Positions 1 through 7,106 of a DNA stretch of 12,116 bases are shown one piece after another (within the stretch, counting starts at the first letter, position 1; each line of letters begins with the position of its first letter). The stretch spans positions 1 to 12,116 of the forward strand of contig DMCT01000022.1 in NCBI GenBank assembly GCA_003446665.1, written 5' to 3'. The DNA comes from Synergistaceae bacterium (lineage in GTDB: Bacteria > Synergistota > Synergistia > Synergistales > Thermovirgaceae). Under the pieces are notes generated by a model. It saw nothing but the letters and a program-made list of their open reading frames with translations, was not told the origin of the DNA and did not search any database. Made by a program: the position numbers and the translations under genes.

Positions 1-201
1 GAGACCTGGCTGAGTCACGTAACGACGGAAGAGCTCAAGGGGTTCGCAAGGCAGGGGCACTTCAAATCAGGGAGTATGGGACCAAAAGTTACCGCTGCGA
101 TACGCTTTGTTGAAGCCGGAGGTGAAAAGGCCATCATTTCCAGCCTGCACGAAGCACTCGATGCACTGGAAGGGAAATCGGGTACACACATTACACGGTA
201 A
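1..201 (+). CDS. arcC: Carbamate kinase, C-terminal 66 residues (5' truncated by window)
   Basis: Reading frame 1 is open from the first base to a TAA at 199-201 and encodes 66 residues. The segment contains FKSGSMGPKV, then AIRFVEAGGEKAIISSL, and ends GTHITR. This is the characteristic C-terminus of carbamate kinase (carbamoyl phosphate + ADP to ATP + carbamate and ammonia), an amino-acid-kinase-fold enzyme normally of about 310 residues. The SGSMGPKV stretch lies close to the nucleotide site in that family. The enzyme is cytoplasmic and usually serves ATP production from arginine, citrulline or purine breakdown. The upstream part and any partner genes lie outside the window. The gene converges on the aminotransferase gene and stops 51 bases from that gene's stop codon. 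Confidence 0.88.
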   Translation, partial: ETWLSHVTTEELKGFARQGHFKSGSMGPKVTAAIRFVEAGGEKAIISSLHEALDALEGKSGTHITR

Positions 202-245
202 AAGAAGAGCCTTCGGCGGAAAGACTGTGATTTTCCACCGAAGGC
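201..245 (-). terminator. Intrinsic terminator of the aminotransferase gene
   Basis: Arms at 209-222 and 232-245 pair over 14 bases around a 9-base loop. In the minus-strand transcript every position pairs, with one G-U. In the plus-strand transcript that position is an A-C mismatch. Past the stem on the minus strand comes TCTTCTTT (complement of 201-208), a T-rich tail. On the plus strand the stem is followed by GTGTGATTAA, which has no T run. I therefore read it mainly as the minus-strand terminator, perhaps with weak action on arcC transcripts. Confidence 0.75.
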
Positions 246-251
246 GTGTGA

Positions 252-1442
252 TTAACTCAAGGATTCGAGGAAATGATGAAGTCTTTTCATGCCCTCCTGA
301 ATTTCTTCAAGCGAATTGGAGTAACTCAGACGGATATTTCCAGGTGCGAGAAACGCAGTGCCGGGCACAGCCGCGACATATTCAGTAGAAAGCAAAGCGG
401 AGCAGAAATCGAGGTCGGTTTCGACTGTTTTGCCCTCTGCATTCATGCCGAAGGTTTTTTCTACGTTTACGAAAACATAAAAGGCACCATCAGGTTTGCC
501 GAAGGTTATGTGGGGCATTTTTTCAAGCAGGTCAATCATGGTTTTACGACGTTCCTCAAAAACTCCGCGCATTTTGACTACATCGTTTTCGGCCTCCCGC
601 AGGGCGCCTAATGCGGCCCATTGGGCTATGGAACAGGGATTTGAGGTCAGGTGGCCCTGAAATGCCCCAATTTTTGTGGAAAGCCATTTAGGGGCAATGG
701 CGTAGCCTATTCTCCAGCCTGTCATAGCATAAGCTTTGCTTACACCGTTTACGAGGATGATGCGTTCGCTTGCATCCGGGACGAGAGCCAAGGGGTTTTC
801 GTGAGTTGCCTTACCATATACCAGCCTCTCGTAAATTTCGTCGTAAATGATCCAAAGGTCGTTTTCTTCGGCTATTTTTACCAGAGCCTGGAGCGTTTCA
901 GAATCATAGACCGCCCCAGTGGGGTTATTGGGGCTATTGATGAGCATTCCGCGTGTTTTGTGAGTTACGATTTGACGCACCTTTTCGGGATCCGGCATGC
1001 AACCTGACGGGATGGTGTTCACGACAGCCGCTTCACCGCCGCAAAGCCTGATCTGCTCAACGTAACTGACCCAGGCTGGAGAAAAAACGATGACTTCGTC
1101 ACCAGGGTCTACAAGGCAGCTGAGAGCCGAGTAGATAAGTGGTTTGGCTCCAGCTCCTACAATAACCTGATCGGCGGAAAAGGACAGGTTGAAACGTTTC
1201 TTATAGTAGTCTGTGACGGCTTCCTTCAATTCCGGGATTCCCGTAGCCTGGGTATAATGCGTATGTCCGGCGTCTATAGCCTCTTTCGCATACCGTATTG
1301 CGGCGGGGGGGGGGTTGAAATCCGGTTCCCCGGCTCCGAAGGAAATGACGGGTTTTCCTTCCCGCTTGAGCTGTTTGGCTTTTCCGACAACCGCCAGCGT
1401 CGCAGAGGGCTCCATTCTTTGAGCGCGTTTCGAGAGGTCCAA
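252..1442 (-). CDS. PLP-dependent class I/II aminotransferase (aspartate-aminotransferase-like)
   Basis: This 396-residue cytoplasmic enzyme is of usual length for the fold-type I aspartate/aromatic aminotransferase family, which moves an amino group between an amino acid and a 2-oxo acid using pyridoxal phosphate. Visible landmarks are SFGAGEPDF (34-42), VGAGAK (95-100), NSPNNPTGAVY (169-179) with the cofactor-contacting N173, IIYDEIYERL (198-207) with D201 and Y204, and VSKAYAMTGWRIGY (234-247). In the last motif K236 is the expected Schiff-base lysine and R244 the phosphate-binding arginine. R371 in GNIRLSYS is the expected substrate-carboxylate arginine. The start is TTG: a good AGGAG site lies 9 bases upstream, while the nearby ATG at 1449-1447 is out of frame and too close to that site. 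A run of ten C occurs in codons 43-47. Exact substrate preference cannot be read from the sequence; broad aspartate-type activity is most likely. Confidence 0.93.
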   Translation of the reverse strand: MDLSKRAQRMEPSATLAVVGKAKQLKREGKPVISFGAGEPDFNPPPAAIRYAKEAIDAGHTHYTQATGIPELKEAVTDYYKKRFNLSFSADQVIVGAGAKPLIYSALSCLVDPGDEVIVFSPAWVSYVEQIRLCGGEAAVVNTIPSGCMPDPEKVRQIVTHKTRGMLINSPNNPTGAVYDSETLQALVKIAEENDLWIIYDEIYERLVYGKATHENPLALVPDASERIILVNGVSKAYAMTGWRIGYAIAPKWLSTKIGAFQGHLTSNPCSIAQWAALGALREAENDVVKMRGVFEERRKTMIDLLEKMPHITFGKPDGAFYVFVNVEKTFGMNAEGKTVETDLDFCSALLSTEYVAAVPGTAFLAPGNIRLSYSNSLEEIQEGMKRLHHFLESLS

Positions 1443-1450
1443 GAACCATC

Positions 1451-1458
1451 ACTCCTTT
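1451..1458 (-). promoter_or_regulatory. Shine-Dalgarno site that selects the TTG start of the aminotransferase
   Basis: On the minus strand the sequence reads AAAGGAGTGATGGTTCTTG. The AGGAG core is 9 bases from the TTG at 1442-1440 and only 2 bases from the out-of-frame ATG. The conserved protein begins in the TTG frame, so this site supports TTG as the real start. Confidence 0.7.
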
Positions 1459-1477
1459 CAAAGATGTGCAAATTACA

Positions 1478-1495
1478 GATTATCATGGCATAATC
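1478..1495. promoter_or_regulatory. Palindromic operator candidate at the aminotransferase start site
   Basis: GATTAT-CATGGC-ATAATC is a perfect inverted repeat with 6-base arms. A further GATTA follows at 1498-1502, making a second inverted repeat TAATC-AC-GATTA (1491-1502) that runs into the -10 hexamer of the minus-strand promoter. The element covers the predicted start of aminotransferase transcription (about 1492), where a repressor would block initiation. No regulator is identified, and a role as a leader hairpin is also possible. Confidence 0.4.
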
Positions 1496-1498
1496 ACG

Positions 1499-1527
1499 AT
1501 TATACGTCCTGACCTTGTCATTTCCAA
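1499..1527 (-). promoter_or_regulatory. Sigma70-type promoter for the aminotransferase gene
   Basis: The minus strand carries TTGGAA (complement of 1522-1527), a 17-base spacer and a perfect TATAAT (complement of 1499-1504). Predicted transcription starts near 1492, giving a leader of about 50 bases before the TTG start. The -35 bases are the same DNA used by the opposite promoter for hpf. Confidence 0.7.
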
Positions 1528-1549
1528 CGAGTGGCGCTGATGTTACAAT
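1521..1549 (+). promoter_or_regulatory. Extended -10 promoter for hpf
   Basis: TACAAT (1544-1549) is preceded by TG at 1541-1542, giving an extended -10 (TGTTACAAT). TTTCCA (1521-1526) sits 17 bases upstream and matches four of six -35 bases. TTGTCA at 1515-1520 is a closer -35 match but lies 23 bases away, which is too far. Predicted start of transcription is near 1556, about 27 bases before the hpf start codon. Confidence 0.6.
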
Positions 1550-1582
1550 AAGAAATCATAAAAAGAGATGGGAGGCGAGCCC

Positions 1583-2131
1583 ATGGAAGTTCGGTTCGTA
1601 ACCCGCAACATCGAACTGACGGACGAACTCAAAGGGTACATGGAAAAGAAACTTGGCAAGTTGGAGAAGTTTTTTGACCGCATTCTCGACACGCAGGTGG
1701 AGGTCAGCTTCAACAGGGGGATGTATGTAGTAGAAATCACTTCCGACGTCAATGGAGTGATTATGCGAGGCGAGGATTACGCTCCGGACATAAGAAAAGC
1801 CTTCGACAAGGGATTGAAGAATATCGAACGACAGGTAAAACGGCACAAGTCCTATCTCAAGGACAAGGCCCGAATGAAATCTCAGGAAGACCTGTCCTTT
1901 GACATCGAAGGATTCCTGAACGAGATCAGCCCCGAACAGGAAAACAAAAAAGAAGACGTCGTCAAGGTCAAAAGATTTCCACTACGCCCAATGTCTTCGG
2001 AGGAAGCAGCGATGCAAATGGATCTTTTGGGGCATAACTTTTTTGTTTTTCGTGATGCCGAAAGTGGTTCAACTAACGTGATATACAGGAGGAAAAATGG
2101 AGGATACGGCATTCTTGTTCCGGAAGAATGA
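1583..2131 (+). CDS. hpf: Long-form ribosome hibernation promoting factor (HPF/RaiA family)
   Basis: This protein of 182 residues binds the 30S subunit in stationary phase or starvation and pairs two ribosomes into inactive 100S particles. The N-terminal ribosome-binding domain (about 1-97) has the family opening MEVRFVTRNIELTDELKGYM and the K-rich helix EKKLGKLEKFF. After an acidic linker (about 100-124), the C-terminal dimerisation domain (about 125-182) contains VKRFPLRPMSSEEA, QMDLLGHNFFVF and NVIYRRKNGGYGILVP. This two-domain layout is the long HPF form. I chose the ATG at 1583 because GGGAGG (1570-1575) lies 7 bases upstream and the family N-terminus starts there. An in-frame ATG at 1568 would add MGGEP but has no ribosome site. 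The gene has its own promoter and terminator. Confidence 0.95.
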   Translation: MEVRFVTRNIELTDELKGYMEKKLGKLEKFFDRILDTQVEVSFNRGMYVVEITSDVNGVIMRGEDYAPDIRKAFDKGLKNIERQVKRHKSYLKDKARMKSQEDLSFDIEGFLNEISPEQENKKEDVVKVKRFPLRPMSSEEAAMQMDLLGHNFFVFRDAESGSTNVIYRRKNGGYGILVPEE

Positions 2132-2156
2132 CCGGTAGCCGCCCTTTTTTCGTTCG

Positions 2157-2189
2157 ATGGGTGGGGCCCGGCGTCCCACCCATTTTTTT
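2157..2189 (+). terminator. Intrinsic terminator after hpf
   Basis: ATGGGTGGG (2157-2165) pairs perfectly with CCCACCCAT (2175-2183) around a 9-base loop, followed at once by seven T (2183-2189). It lies 25 bases after the hpf stop, so hpf is a separate transcription unit from the operon that starts at 2231. Confidence 0.93.
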
Positions 2190-2230
2190 GACGGGTCACG
2201 AATTAACGAAAATCCCGGAGGCCCATTACA

Positions 2231-4132
2231 ATGGATGAAATAATACCTTCCGCTTGCCCTCACGATTGTCCTGACGCCTGCTCTTTTCTTGTCCGAAAGG
2301 CAGAAGGCTCAAAAAACCGTATAACCATAGAATCCGGCAAGGTCATACCTTTTCAGGAAGGATGGATCTGCCTGAAGGGAAAACGTTGGGAAAGGCGCTA
2401 CCGCACCCAAAACCGCCTAAAGCGGCCTCTTAAAAAAAACGGAAACGGCTGGGTGGAAATATCATGGGACGACGCCTGGACTATCTGGGCAAACCATCTT
2501 ATGGAAGCCACCGAAAAATATGGCCCACAGGCCAATCTTTTTTACCAGAGCGCTGGTTCCCAGTATTTCTCCAAGAGATTGGGCAGGGAAATATTCTCAG
2601 CCCTCGGCGGATATTCAGAACCTGCCGGTTCGCTTTGTGGAGCAGCTGGAGGTGCAGGTCTCAAAAAAGCTTTTGGGCACATTCCGGTTTATGCACCCGA
2701 AAAACTGTATCAAGTCAAGGGTATACTGCTTTGGGGAAGAAACGTTTTTGACACCCACCCTCACCTCGTGCCTCTGCTTACTGGTTTAAAAAATCGGTCG
2801 AAAGCTTTTGCTGCAATAGAAATCCGGACGACGAGAACGACTGAAGCAGCTGAAAGATGGTGGAGGATAAAGCCGGGAACCGATGCTATTCTTGCACTTT
2901 TGCTCTGCAAGAATATCGTAGAATCGGGCGATGCCGCCAGCGGGTGGATGGAACACTCCGAAAAGGGAGAACAATTTATCAAACTTTTAGCAGAATTGGA
3001 TTCAAAGGCCCTGCTTGACGAAACAGGATTGTCGCAAAGTGATTTAAGCGACTTGTGTCGTTGGATCCTGGAACACAGACCTCTTGCCATTTATGGGGGG
3101 TATGGAATACAGCGTTATTACAATGGTTCGTTCACATTTCATACCCTTGCATCTCTTGCTTTGCTTCTAGGTTCGTTTAAAATCCCTGGGACGGGTGTCG
3201 TGTTCGGGAAGGACGAAATGAGGTTTTTCCCGGAGGATATTCTGAAACCGACGGCACTTAAAAGAAAAGTCCCGGTAGCCGACTGGCACCTGCGTGCAAG
3301 TACTCTGTCGTCTCCCATAAAGACCGCGCTTTTTACTTGCTCGAATCCTGCAAAGCAGGGTCCGGAGACCGACAGGTTCCCCCGCGCAATGGAATCAATG
3401 GATTTCAGTGTCTGCATAGACCTCGAGATGACAGAGACGGCGGCTCTTTGCGATCTCGTTTTGCCCGCTGCCTGTTTTCTGGAAGAAGGCCCCGACTGGA
3501 GAGGGTCCTGGTGGCATACTTATCTGCTGCGTAGCGAAAAAGCCCTTGACCCACCCGGACAAGCCCTTCCAGAGCCCGTAATCATGACGGGTCTTGCCGA
3601 TAAACTGGGGTTGGGGATAGACCTTGAAAACATGAGGACTAAAATGGACCGGATCCTGCTGGAATCACCCGAAACAGAAGCCTTGGGAGAGGGTGTTTTC
3701 AGGACCAAAGAATCTCATGGATGGACGAAAGATGCCGGGCCGATAAAGCTGCCGGAGGTCTTGCATCCTGAACGTAGCAGGAATGATTGGCGTGGCTTAA
3801 GGTTTATTACCGTACACACGGCAGAATATATAAACGGCCAAAACTGGGGAGTGAATGAAGATCTCCTCAATGCTGTCTTTGTTTCACCTCTCGAAGGAAA
3901 CCGCCGTGGCTTACGCGAGGGCGACAGGGTGCGTGTGAGAAAGAAAGACGTGGTTATTCATGCTGTACTTAGATTCGACAAGGCCATGGATTCGGGTTAC
4001 TGTGTCATGGTTCAGGGGGGCAAGGGCACAAATATGCTGACGACGGCAGGCACGAGTCCGGGTTATGGAACGCCCTTTCACGAGAGTTTCGTCGTCCTTG
4101 AAGCCGAACCGGAGAGCGATGAAAATGCATGA
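2231..4132 (+). CDS. Molybdopterin (bis-MGD) oxidoreductase, DMSO-reductase superfamily, substrate unknown
   Basis: This 633-residue protein has the three parts expected of a Mo/W bis-molybdopterin enzyme. An N-terminal 4Fe-4S domain carries C9, C13 and C17 (in ACPHDCPDACS) and C47 (GWICLKG). The catalytic core (about 60-500) includes GSLCGAAG, whose C136 lies where the metal-ligand Cys, Sec or Ser occurs in relatives; that assignment is inferred from position. A C-terminal dinucleotide-binding barrel (about 515-625) contains HTAEYINGQNWG, GLREGDRVRVR and MVQGGKGTNMLTTAGTSPGYGTP. No twin-arginine signal or membrane segment is seen, so it is probably cytoplasmic. GGAGG lies 9 bases before the ATG. 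It overlaps hypA. No iron-sulfur or membrane partner subunit is nearby, so the electron partner and substrate cannot be named; formate dehydrogenase-like and other reductase roles are both open. Confidence 0.9.
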   Translation: MDEIIPSACPHDCPDACSFLVRKAEGSKNRITIESGKVIPFQEGWICLKGKRWERRYRTQNRLKRPLKKNGNGWVEISWDDAWTIWANHLMEATEKYGPQANLFYQSAGSQYFSKRLGREIFSALGGYSEPAGSLCGAAGGAGLKKAFGHIPVYAPEKLYQVKGILLWGRNVFDTHPHLVPLLTGLKNRSKAFAAIEIRTTRTTEAAERWWRIKPGTDAILALLLCKNIVESGDAASGWMEHSEKGEQFIKLLAELDSKALLDETGLSQSDLSDLCRWILEHRPLAIYGGYGIQRYYNGSFTFHTLASLALLLGSFKIPGTGVVFGKDEMRFFPEDILKPTALKRKVPVADWHLRASTLSSPIKTALFTCSNPAKQGPETDRFPRAMESMDFSVCIDLEMTETAALCDLVLPAACFLEEGPDWRGSWWHTYLLRSEKALDPPGQALPEPVIMTGLADKLGLGIDLENMRTKMDRILLESPETEALGEGVFRTKESHGWTKDAGPIKLPEVLHPERSRNDWRGLRFITVHTAEYINGQNWGVNEDLLNAVFVSPLEGNRRGLREGDRVRVRKKDVVIHAVLRFDKAMDSGYCVMVQGGKGTNMLTTAGTSPGYGTPFHESFVVLEAEPESDENA

Positions 4133-4469
4133 ACTTTCAATGGTGGAATCGTTGATAGAAGAATTGTTGAAACTTCAGAAAGAGCATGGCTGGGAGCGGA
4201 TCTGTGCAATTCGCCTGAGAATAGGTGCCATGAGGCAGGTGATCCCGGAGATCATGCATTTTGCCTTTGACATAACCGTTCAAGGTACCCTTTTGGAAGG
4301 CGCGAAGCTTGTTCTCGAAACTGTGCCATTGAAGAAAAAGTGCCGAACCTGTAAAAACATGTGGACAGATGGAGATGAAGCCGTCTTTTTATGCGGAAAA
4401 TGCGGAAGCTCTGATGTCGAATTGGTTGAGGGCATGGAGCTGGAGATAGAATCACTGGAGGTGGAGTAA
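4125..4469 (+). CDS. hypA: Hydrogenase/urease nickel incorporation protein HypA
   Basis: HypA delivers nickel, with HypB, to [NiFe] hydrogenase (or urease) apoenzymes in the cytoplasm. The 114-residue product matches the family length. It starts MHELSMVESL, and the N-terminal amine and His2 of MHE form the nickel site. A zinc domain near the C-terminus carries C73, C76, C90 and C93 (two CxxC pairs), followed by an acidic tail. I start it at the ATG at 4125, since a start at 4119 would place two residues before the required MHE. GGAGAG (4111-4116) lies 8 bases upstream of 4125. The gene overlaps the end of the molybdoenzyme gene by 8 bases and leads directly into hypB, so the three should be translated together. 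Confidence 0.95.
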   Translation: MHELSMVESLIEELLKLQKEHGWERICAIRLRIGAMRQVIPEIMHFAFDITVQGTLLEGAKLVLETVPLKKKCRTCKNMWTDGDEAVFLCGKCGSSDVELVEGMELEIESLEVE

Positions 4470-4473
4470 ACAG

Positions 4474-5130
4474 ATGCCAAGAAAAATAAACATAAAGCGC
4501 TCGGTTCTTGCAGCCGACGAGGAATTTGCTTCAAAAATCCGTGAAAAGTTGCACAAGGAAGGCACGTTAATGGTAAACCTGATCGGGTCTCCCGGCGCGG
4601 GAAAGACTACGCTGCTGGAAACAACACTTGGAGAAATTCCCTTTTCCTGTGCTGTTATCGAGGGTGACGTCGCCACCTCGAGAGACGCCGAGAGGATATC
4701 GAAAACAGGAACTCCCGTGGTGCAGATAAACACCCAGGGCGGATGTCACCTTGAAGCACATCTCTTGTGGAAGGCACTGGATGAAATTCCCACTTCCGGT
4801 TTGGACGTTCTTTTCGTTGAAAACGTAGGAAACCTGGTGTGTCCGGCCGAATTCGACCTTGGAGAAGATTACAAGGTAGCTGTCTGCAGCGTGCCAGAAG
4901 GCCCCGACAAACCTCTGAAATATCCGCACCTTTTTCACGAGGCCGGAGCCGTGGTGCTTACGAAAGTCGATCTGATCCCCTACATCGACTTCGACGGCGA
5001 TCTGTTCTGGGGAGACGTCAAGAAGCTGAATCCCCTTGCAAGCTGCATAGAGGTCGCATCTTTAACCGGAAAGGGGATCGATGCCTGGACGGATCTTCTG
5101 GGCCGGTGGCTGATGGAGAAGCGGCAATGA
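4474..5130 (+). CDS. hypB: Hydrogenase nickel incorporation GTPase HypB
   Basis: HypB is a SIMIBI-class GTPase that works with HypA to insert nickel. The 218-residue protein shows Walker A GSPGAGKTT (38-46), EGDVATSRDA (63-72), the conserved INTQGGCHLEA segment with metal-binding C91 and H92, VENVGNLVCPAEFDLGE with C123, and the guanine-specificity motif TKVD (163-166). It lacks both the N-terminal CxxCGC nickel motif and the histidine-rich stretch found in some homologues, so it has only the core metal site at the GTPase dimer interface. Ribosome sites in GGAGGTGGAG (4457-4466) overlap the end of hypA, and the gap is 4 bases. The stop overlaps the helicase start as ATGA. Confidence 0.95.
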   Translation: MPRKINIKRSVLAADEEFASKIREKLHKEGTLMVNLIGSPGAGKTTLLETTLGEIPFSCAVIEGDVATSRDAERISKTGTPVVQINTQGGCHLEAHLLWKALDEIPTSGLDVLFVENVGNLVCPAEFDLGEDYKVAVCSVPEGPDKPLKYPHLFHEAGAVVLTKVDLIPYIDFDGDLFWGDVKKLNPLASCIEVASLTGKGIDAWTDLLGRWLMEKRQ

Positions 5131-7106
5131 AAGAAGCAGGTTCCACGTTGCTGTCCTCACTGAACCCTGAGCAATCCGAGGCTGTAAGGTATACCGACGG
5201 CCCAATGCTCGTCCTTGCCGGGGCGGGAAGCGGAAAGACCCGTGTTCTGACCTACAAATACGCTTATCTAGTTTTGGAAAAAGGTCTGAGCCCTTCCCAG
5301 ATTCTGGCAGTGACCTTTACGAACAAGGCGGCACGTCAGATGCGGGATCGGGTAATGAAACTGCTTCAAACGGAGACGTACCGCATGGATGTAAGCACCT
5401 TCCATGCCTACGGCTTGAAGTTTCTTTCACGCTACGACAAGGAAGTCAAGGCTGTTTTGAAGCGTCAGGTGAAGGTCGTTTTCGACAGGGGAGACACCAA
5501 GACTGTTATCAGAAAAATTCTTAAAGAAATGAGCCTGGATCCCCAAAAAGTTGATCCAAGATGGGTGCTTGAAGAGATTTCAAGATGCAAAAGGGACGTT
5601 TCCCCTCCGACATTTGAGTTCCGGAAACTGGACGCTCCCTTGGGGCAGGTTTTCGAAAAATACGAGAAACTCCTTAAGGAGCAACACGCTGTAGATTTCG
5701 ATGACCTTCTGGTTTTGCCTCTAAAAGCGCTATCCACAGATCCAGAGCTCAGAAAGAACGAACGCAGTCGCTACAAGTGGATACTTGTAGACGAATATCA
5801 GGACGTGAACAGGACCCAGTACCATTTGCTCAAAATGCTTGCTGGACCCTCCGGAAAAGTCATGGTCGTCGGCGACCCGGATCAGTCGATTTACGGTTGG
5901 AGAGGTGCCGATATGTCGATGATCATGAATTTCGAAAAAGACTACCCCAACGCAAAAGTTTTTTTGCTGGAACGAAATTACCGTTCGACGGAGACAATAC
6001 TTACCGCGGCAAATGCTGTAATAAGGAACAACAGGAACAGAAGGGAAAAAACTCTTTGGACTGAAAGAGACAAGGGAAGTCCGGTGCGGGTCGTTTTGAT
6101 GGGAAACGAGCACGAAGAAGCTGAATTCATAAGTCAGGAGATCCGAAACCTGAGAAATCTGGGTTACAAATATAAAGACATGGCGGTCCTTTACAGGATT
6201 AACGCCATGAGCCGATTGTATGAGGAAAGCTTCCTTCGCAGCGGGATACCCTACCGCATAGTCAGGGGCACCGCCTTTTACGAACGCCGGGAAGTCAAGG
6301 ATACACTGGCTTTCATGCGTCTTGCCACCAACCCGCTCGATACCGCCTCCCTGGAAAGAGTGGGGAATATACCAACCCGTGGCCTTGGTTCGAAAAGTCT
6401 TTCAAGGCTTGCCGAATGGATACGTGATGTCGCCGGTAACGAAATAGAGGAAATATGGCGGAGACTCGAGGATTCAGGCGCCGGATTGAAGGGTAAGGCC
6501 GGCAAGGGCGCCATGGAGCTGGGAAAGCACATGAGACGCATATGGACAATGCGCGAAGATGTGCCAGGGATAGTGGAGTATATTTTGAAGGATATGGGTT
6601 ATGAGGGTGAATATTTCTTTGAATCAGGTGAAAAACAGCAAGAGCGTTTGGAAAATATTCGAGAACTCCTTTCCGTGGCCGACCCGGCGGCCGGTCTTGA
6701 AACGATGTTGGCAGAGATTGCTCTCATGACCGATATGGACCTTGAAAGTTCCGAGTTTGCGGACCAGGTAAGCTTGATGAGCCTTCATGGGGGAAAGGGA
6801 CTGGAGTTTCCCGTTGTTTTCATAACCGGGCTGGAGGAGTCTGTATTTCCGCATTACAAGTGTATGGATGACCCGGATCAACTGGAAGAAGAACGCCGGT
6901 TGTGCTACGTGGGCATGACGCGTGCAGAGGAAAGGTTGTACCTGACTGCAACAAGGAACAGAGTTCTTTTCGGTTCGGTTCTCAAAAGTGGTTTTTCCAG
7001 GTTTCTCTGGGAGATCCCGGAAGAATGCAAGGAGACCGAAGACAGGGGCGAGGAGGATTCCTTCGATGTTGGTCGTCGGTTTAACAGGCGATATTGGAGC
7101 TGGTAA
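5127..7106 (+). CDS. uvrD: UvrD/PcrA/Rep-type superfamily 1 ATP-dependent DNA helicase
   Basis: This 3'-5' DNA helicase of 659 residues carries the full SF1A motif set: Q motif LNPEQSEAV (12-20), Walker A AGAGSGKT (31-38), motif Ia TFTNKAA (63-69), Walker B DEYQD (222-226), motif III GDPDQSIYGWRGA (249-261), motif IV NYRST (284-288), motif V HGGKGLEFP (554-562) and motif VI VGMTRAEE (595-602). Such enzymes act in excision and mismatch repair and in removing proteins from DNA or stalled forks. It is shorter than typical PcrA/UvrD (about 720 residues): after motif VI only about 57 residues remain, so the C-terminal extension is largely absent. The ATG at 5127 is chosen because GGAG (5115-5118) is 8 bases upstream and the Q motif follows. 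The frame stays open further upstream, but that stretch lies inside hypB. It overlaps hypB by 4 bases and coaE by 41. Confidence 0.93.
   Translation: MKEAGSTLLSSLNPEQSEAVRYTDGPMLVLAGAGSGKTRVLTYKYAYLVLEKGLSPSQILAVTFTNKAARQMRDRVMKLLQTETYRMDVSTFHAYGLKFLSRYDKEVKAVLKRQVKVVFDRGDTKTVIRKILKEMSLDPQKVDPRWVLEEISRCKRDVSPPTFEFRKLDAPLGQVFEKYEKLLKEQHAVDFDDLLVLPLKALSTDPELRKNERSRYKWILVDEYQDVNRTQYHLLKMLAGPSGKVMVVGDPDQSIYGWRGADMSMIMNFEKDYPNAKVFLLERNYRSTETILTAANAVIRNNRNRREKTLWTERDKGSPVRVVLMGNEHEEAEFISQEIRNLRNLGYKYKDMAVLYRINAMSRLYEESFLRSGIPYRIVRGTAFYERREVKDTLAFMRLATNPLDTASLERVGNIPTRGLGSKSLSRLAEWIRDVAGNEIEEIWRRLEDSGAGLKGKAGKGAMELGKHMRRIWTMREDVPGIVEYILKDMGYEGEYFFESGEKQQERLENIRELLSVADPAAGLETMLAEIALMTDMDLESSEFADQVSLMSLHGGKGLEFPVVFITGLEESVFPHYKCMDDPDQLEEERRLCYVGMTRAEERLYLTATRNRVLFGSVLKSGFSRFLWEIPEECKETEDRGEEDSFDVGRRFNRRYWSW

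Noticed and set aside
273..1007. Plus-strand open frames opposite the aminotransferase gene
   Set aside because: They lie wholly against a gene with a complete set of family motifs on the minus strand, have no ribosome sites or recognisable motifs, and are antisense shadows.
2145..2150. T run shortly after the hpf stop as a first terminator
   Set aside because: No stable stem precedes it; the real hairpin and T tract follow at 2157-2189.
2188..2213. Possible promoter (TTGACG) before the molybdoenzyme gene
   Set aside because: No acceptable -10 lies at 16-18 bases; the only A/T-rich candidate, GAAAAT, is at 14 bases.
4267..4295. TTGACA inside hypA as an internal promoter
   Set aside because: The hexamer is perfect but the sequence 17 bases on (CTTTTG) does not resemble a -10, and the bases encode a conserved HypA segment.
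4839..5126. N-terminal extension of the helicase reading frame
   Set aside because: The stretch lies within hypB, has no helicase motif, and the ATG at 5127 has a proper ribosome site just before the Q motif.
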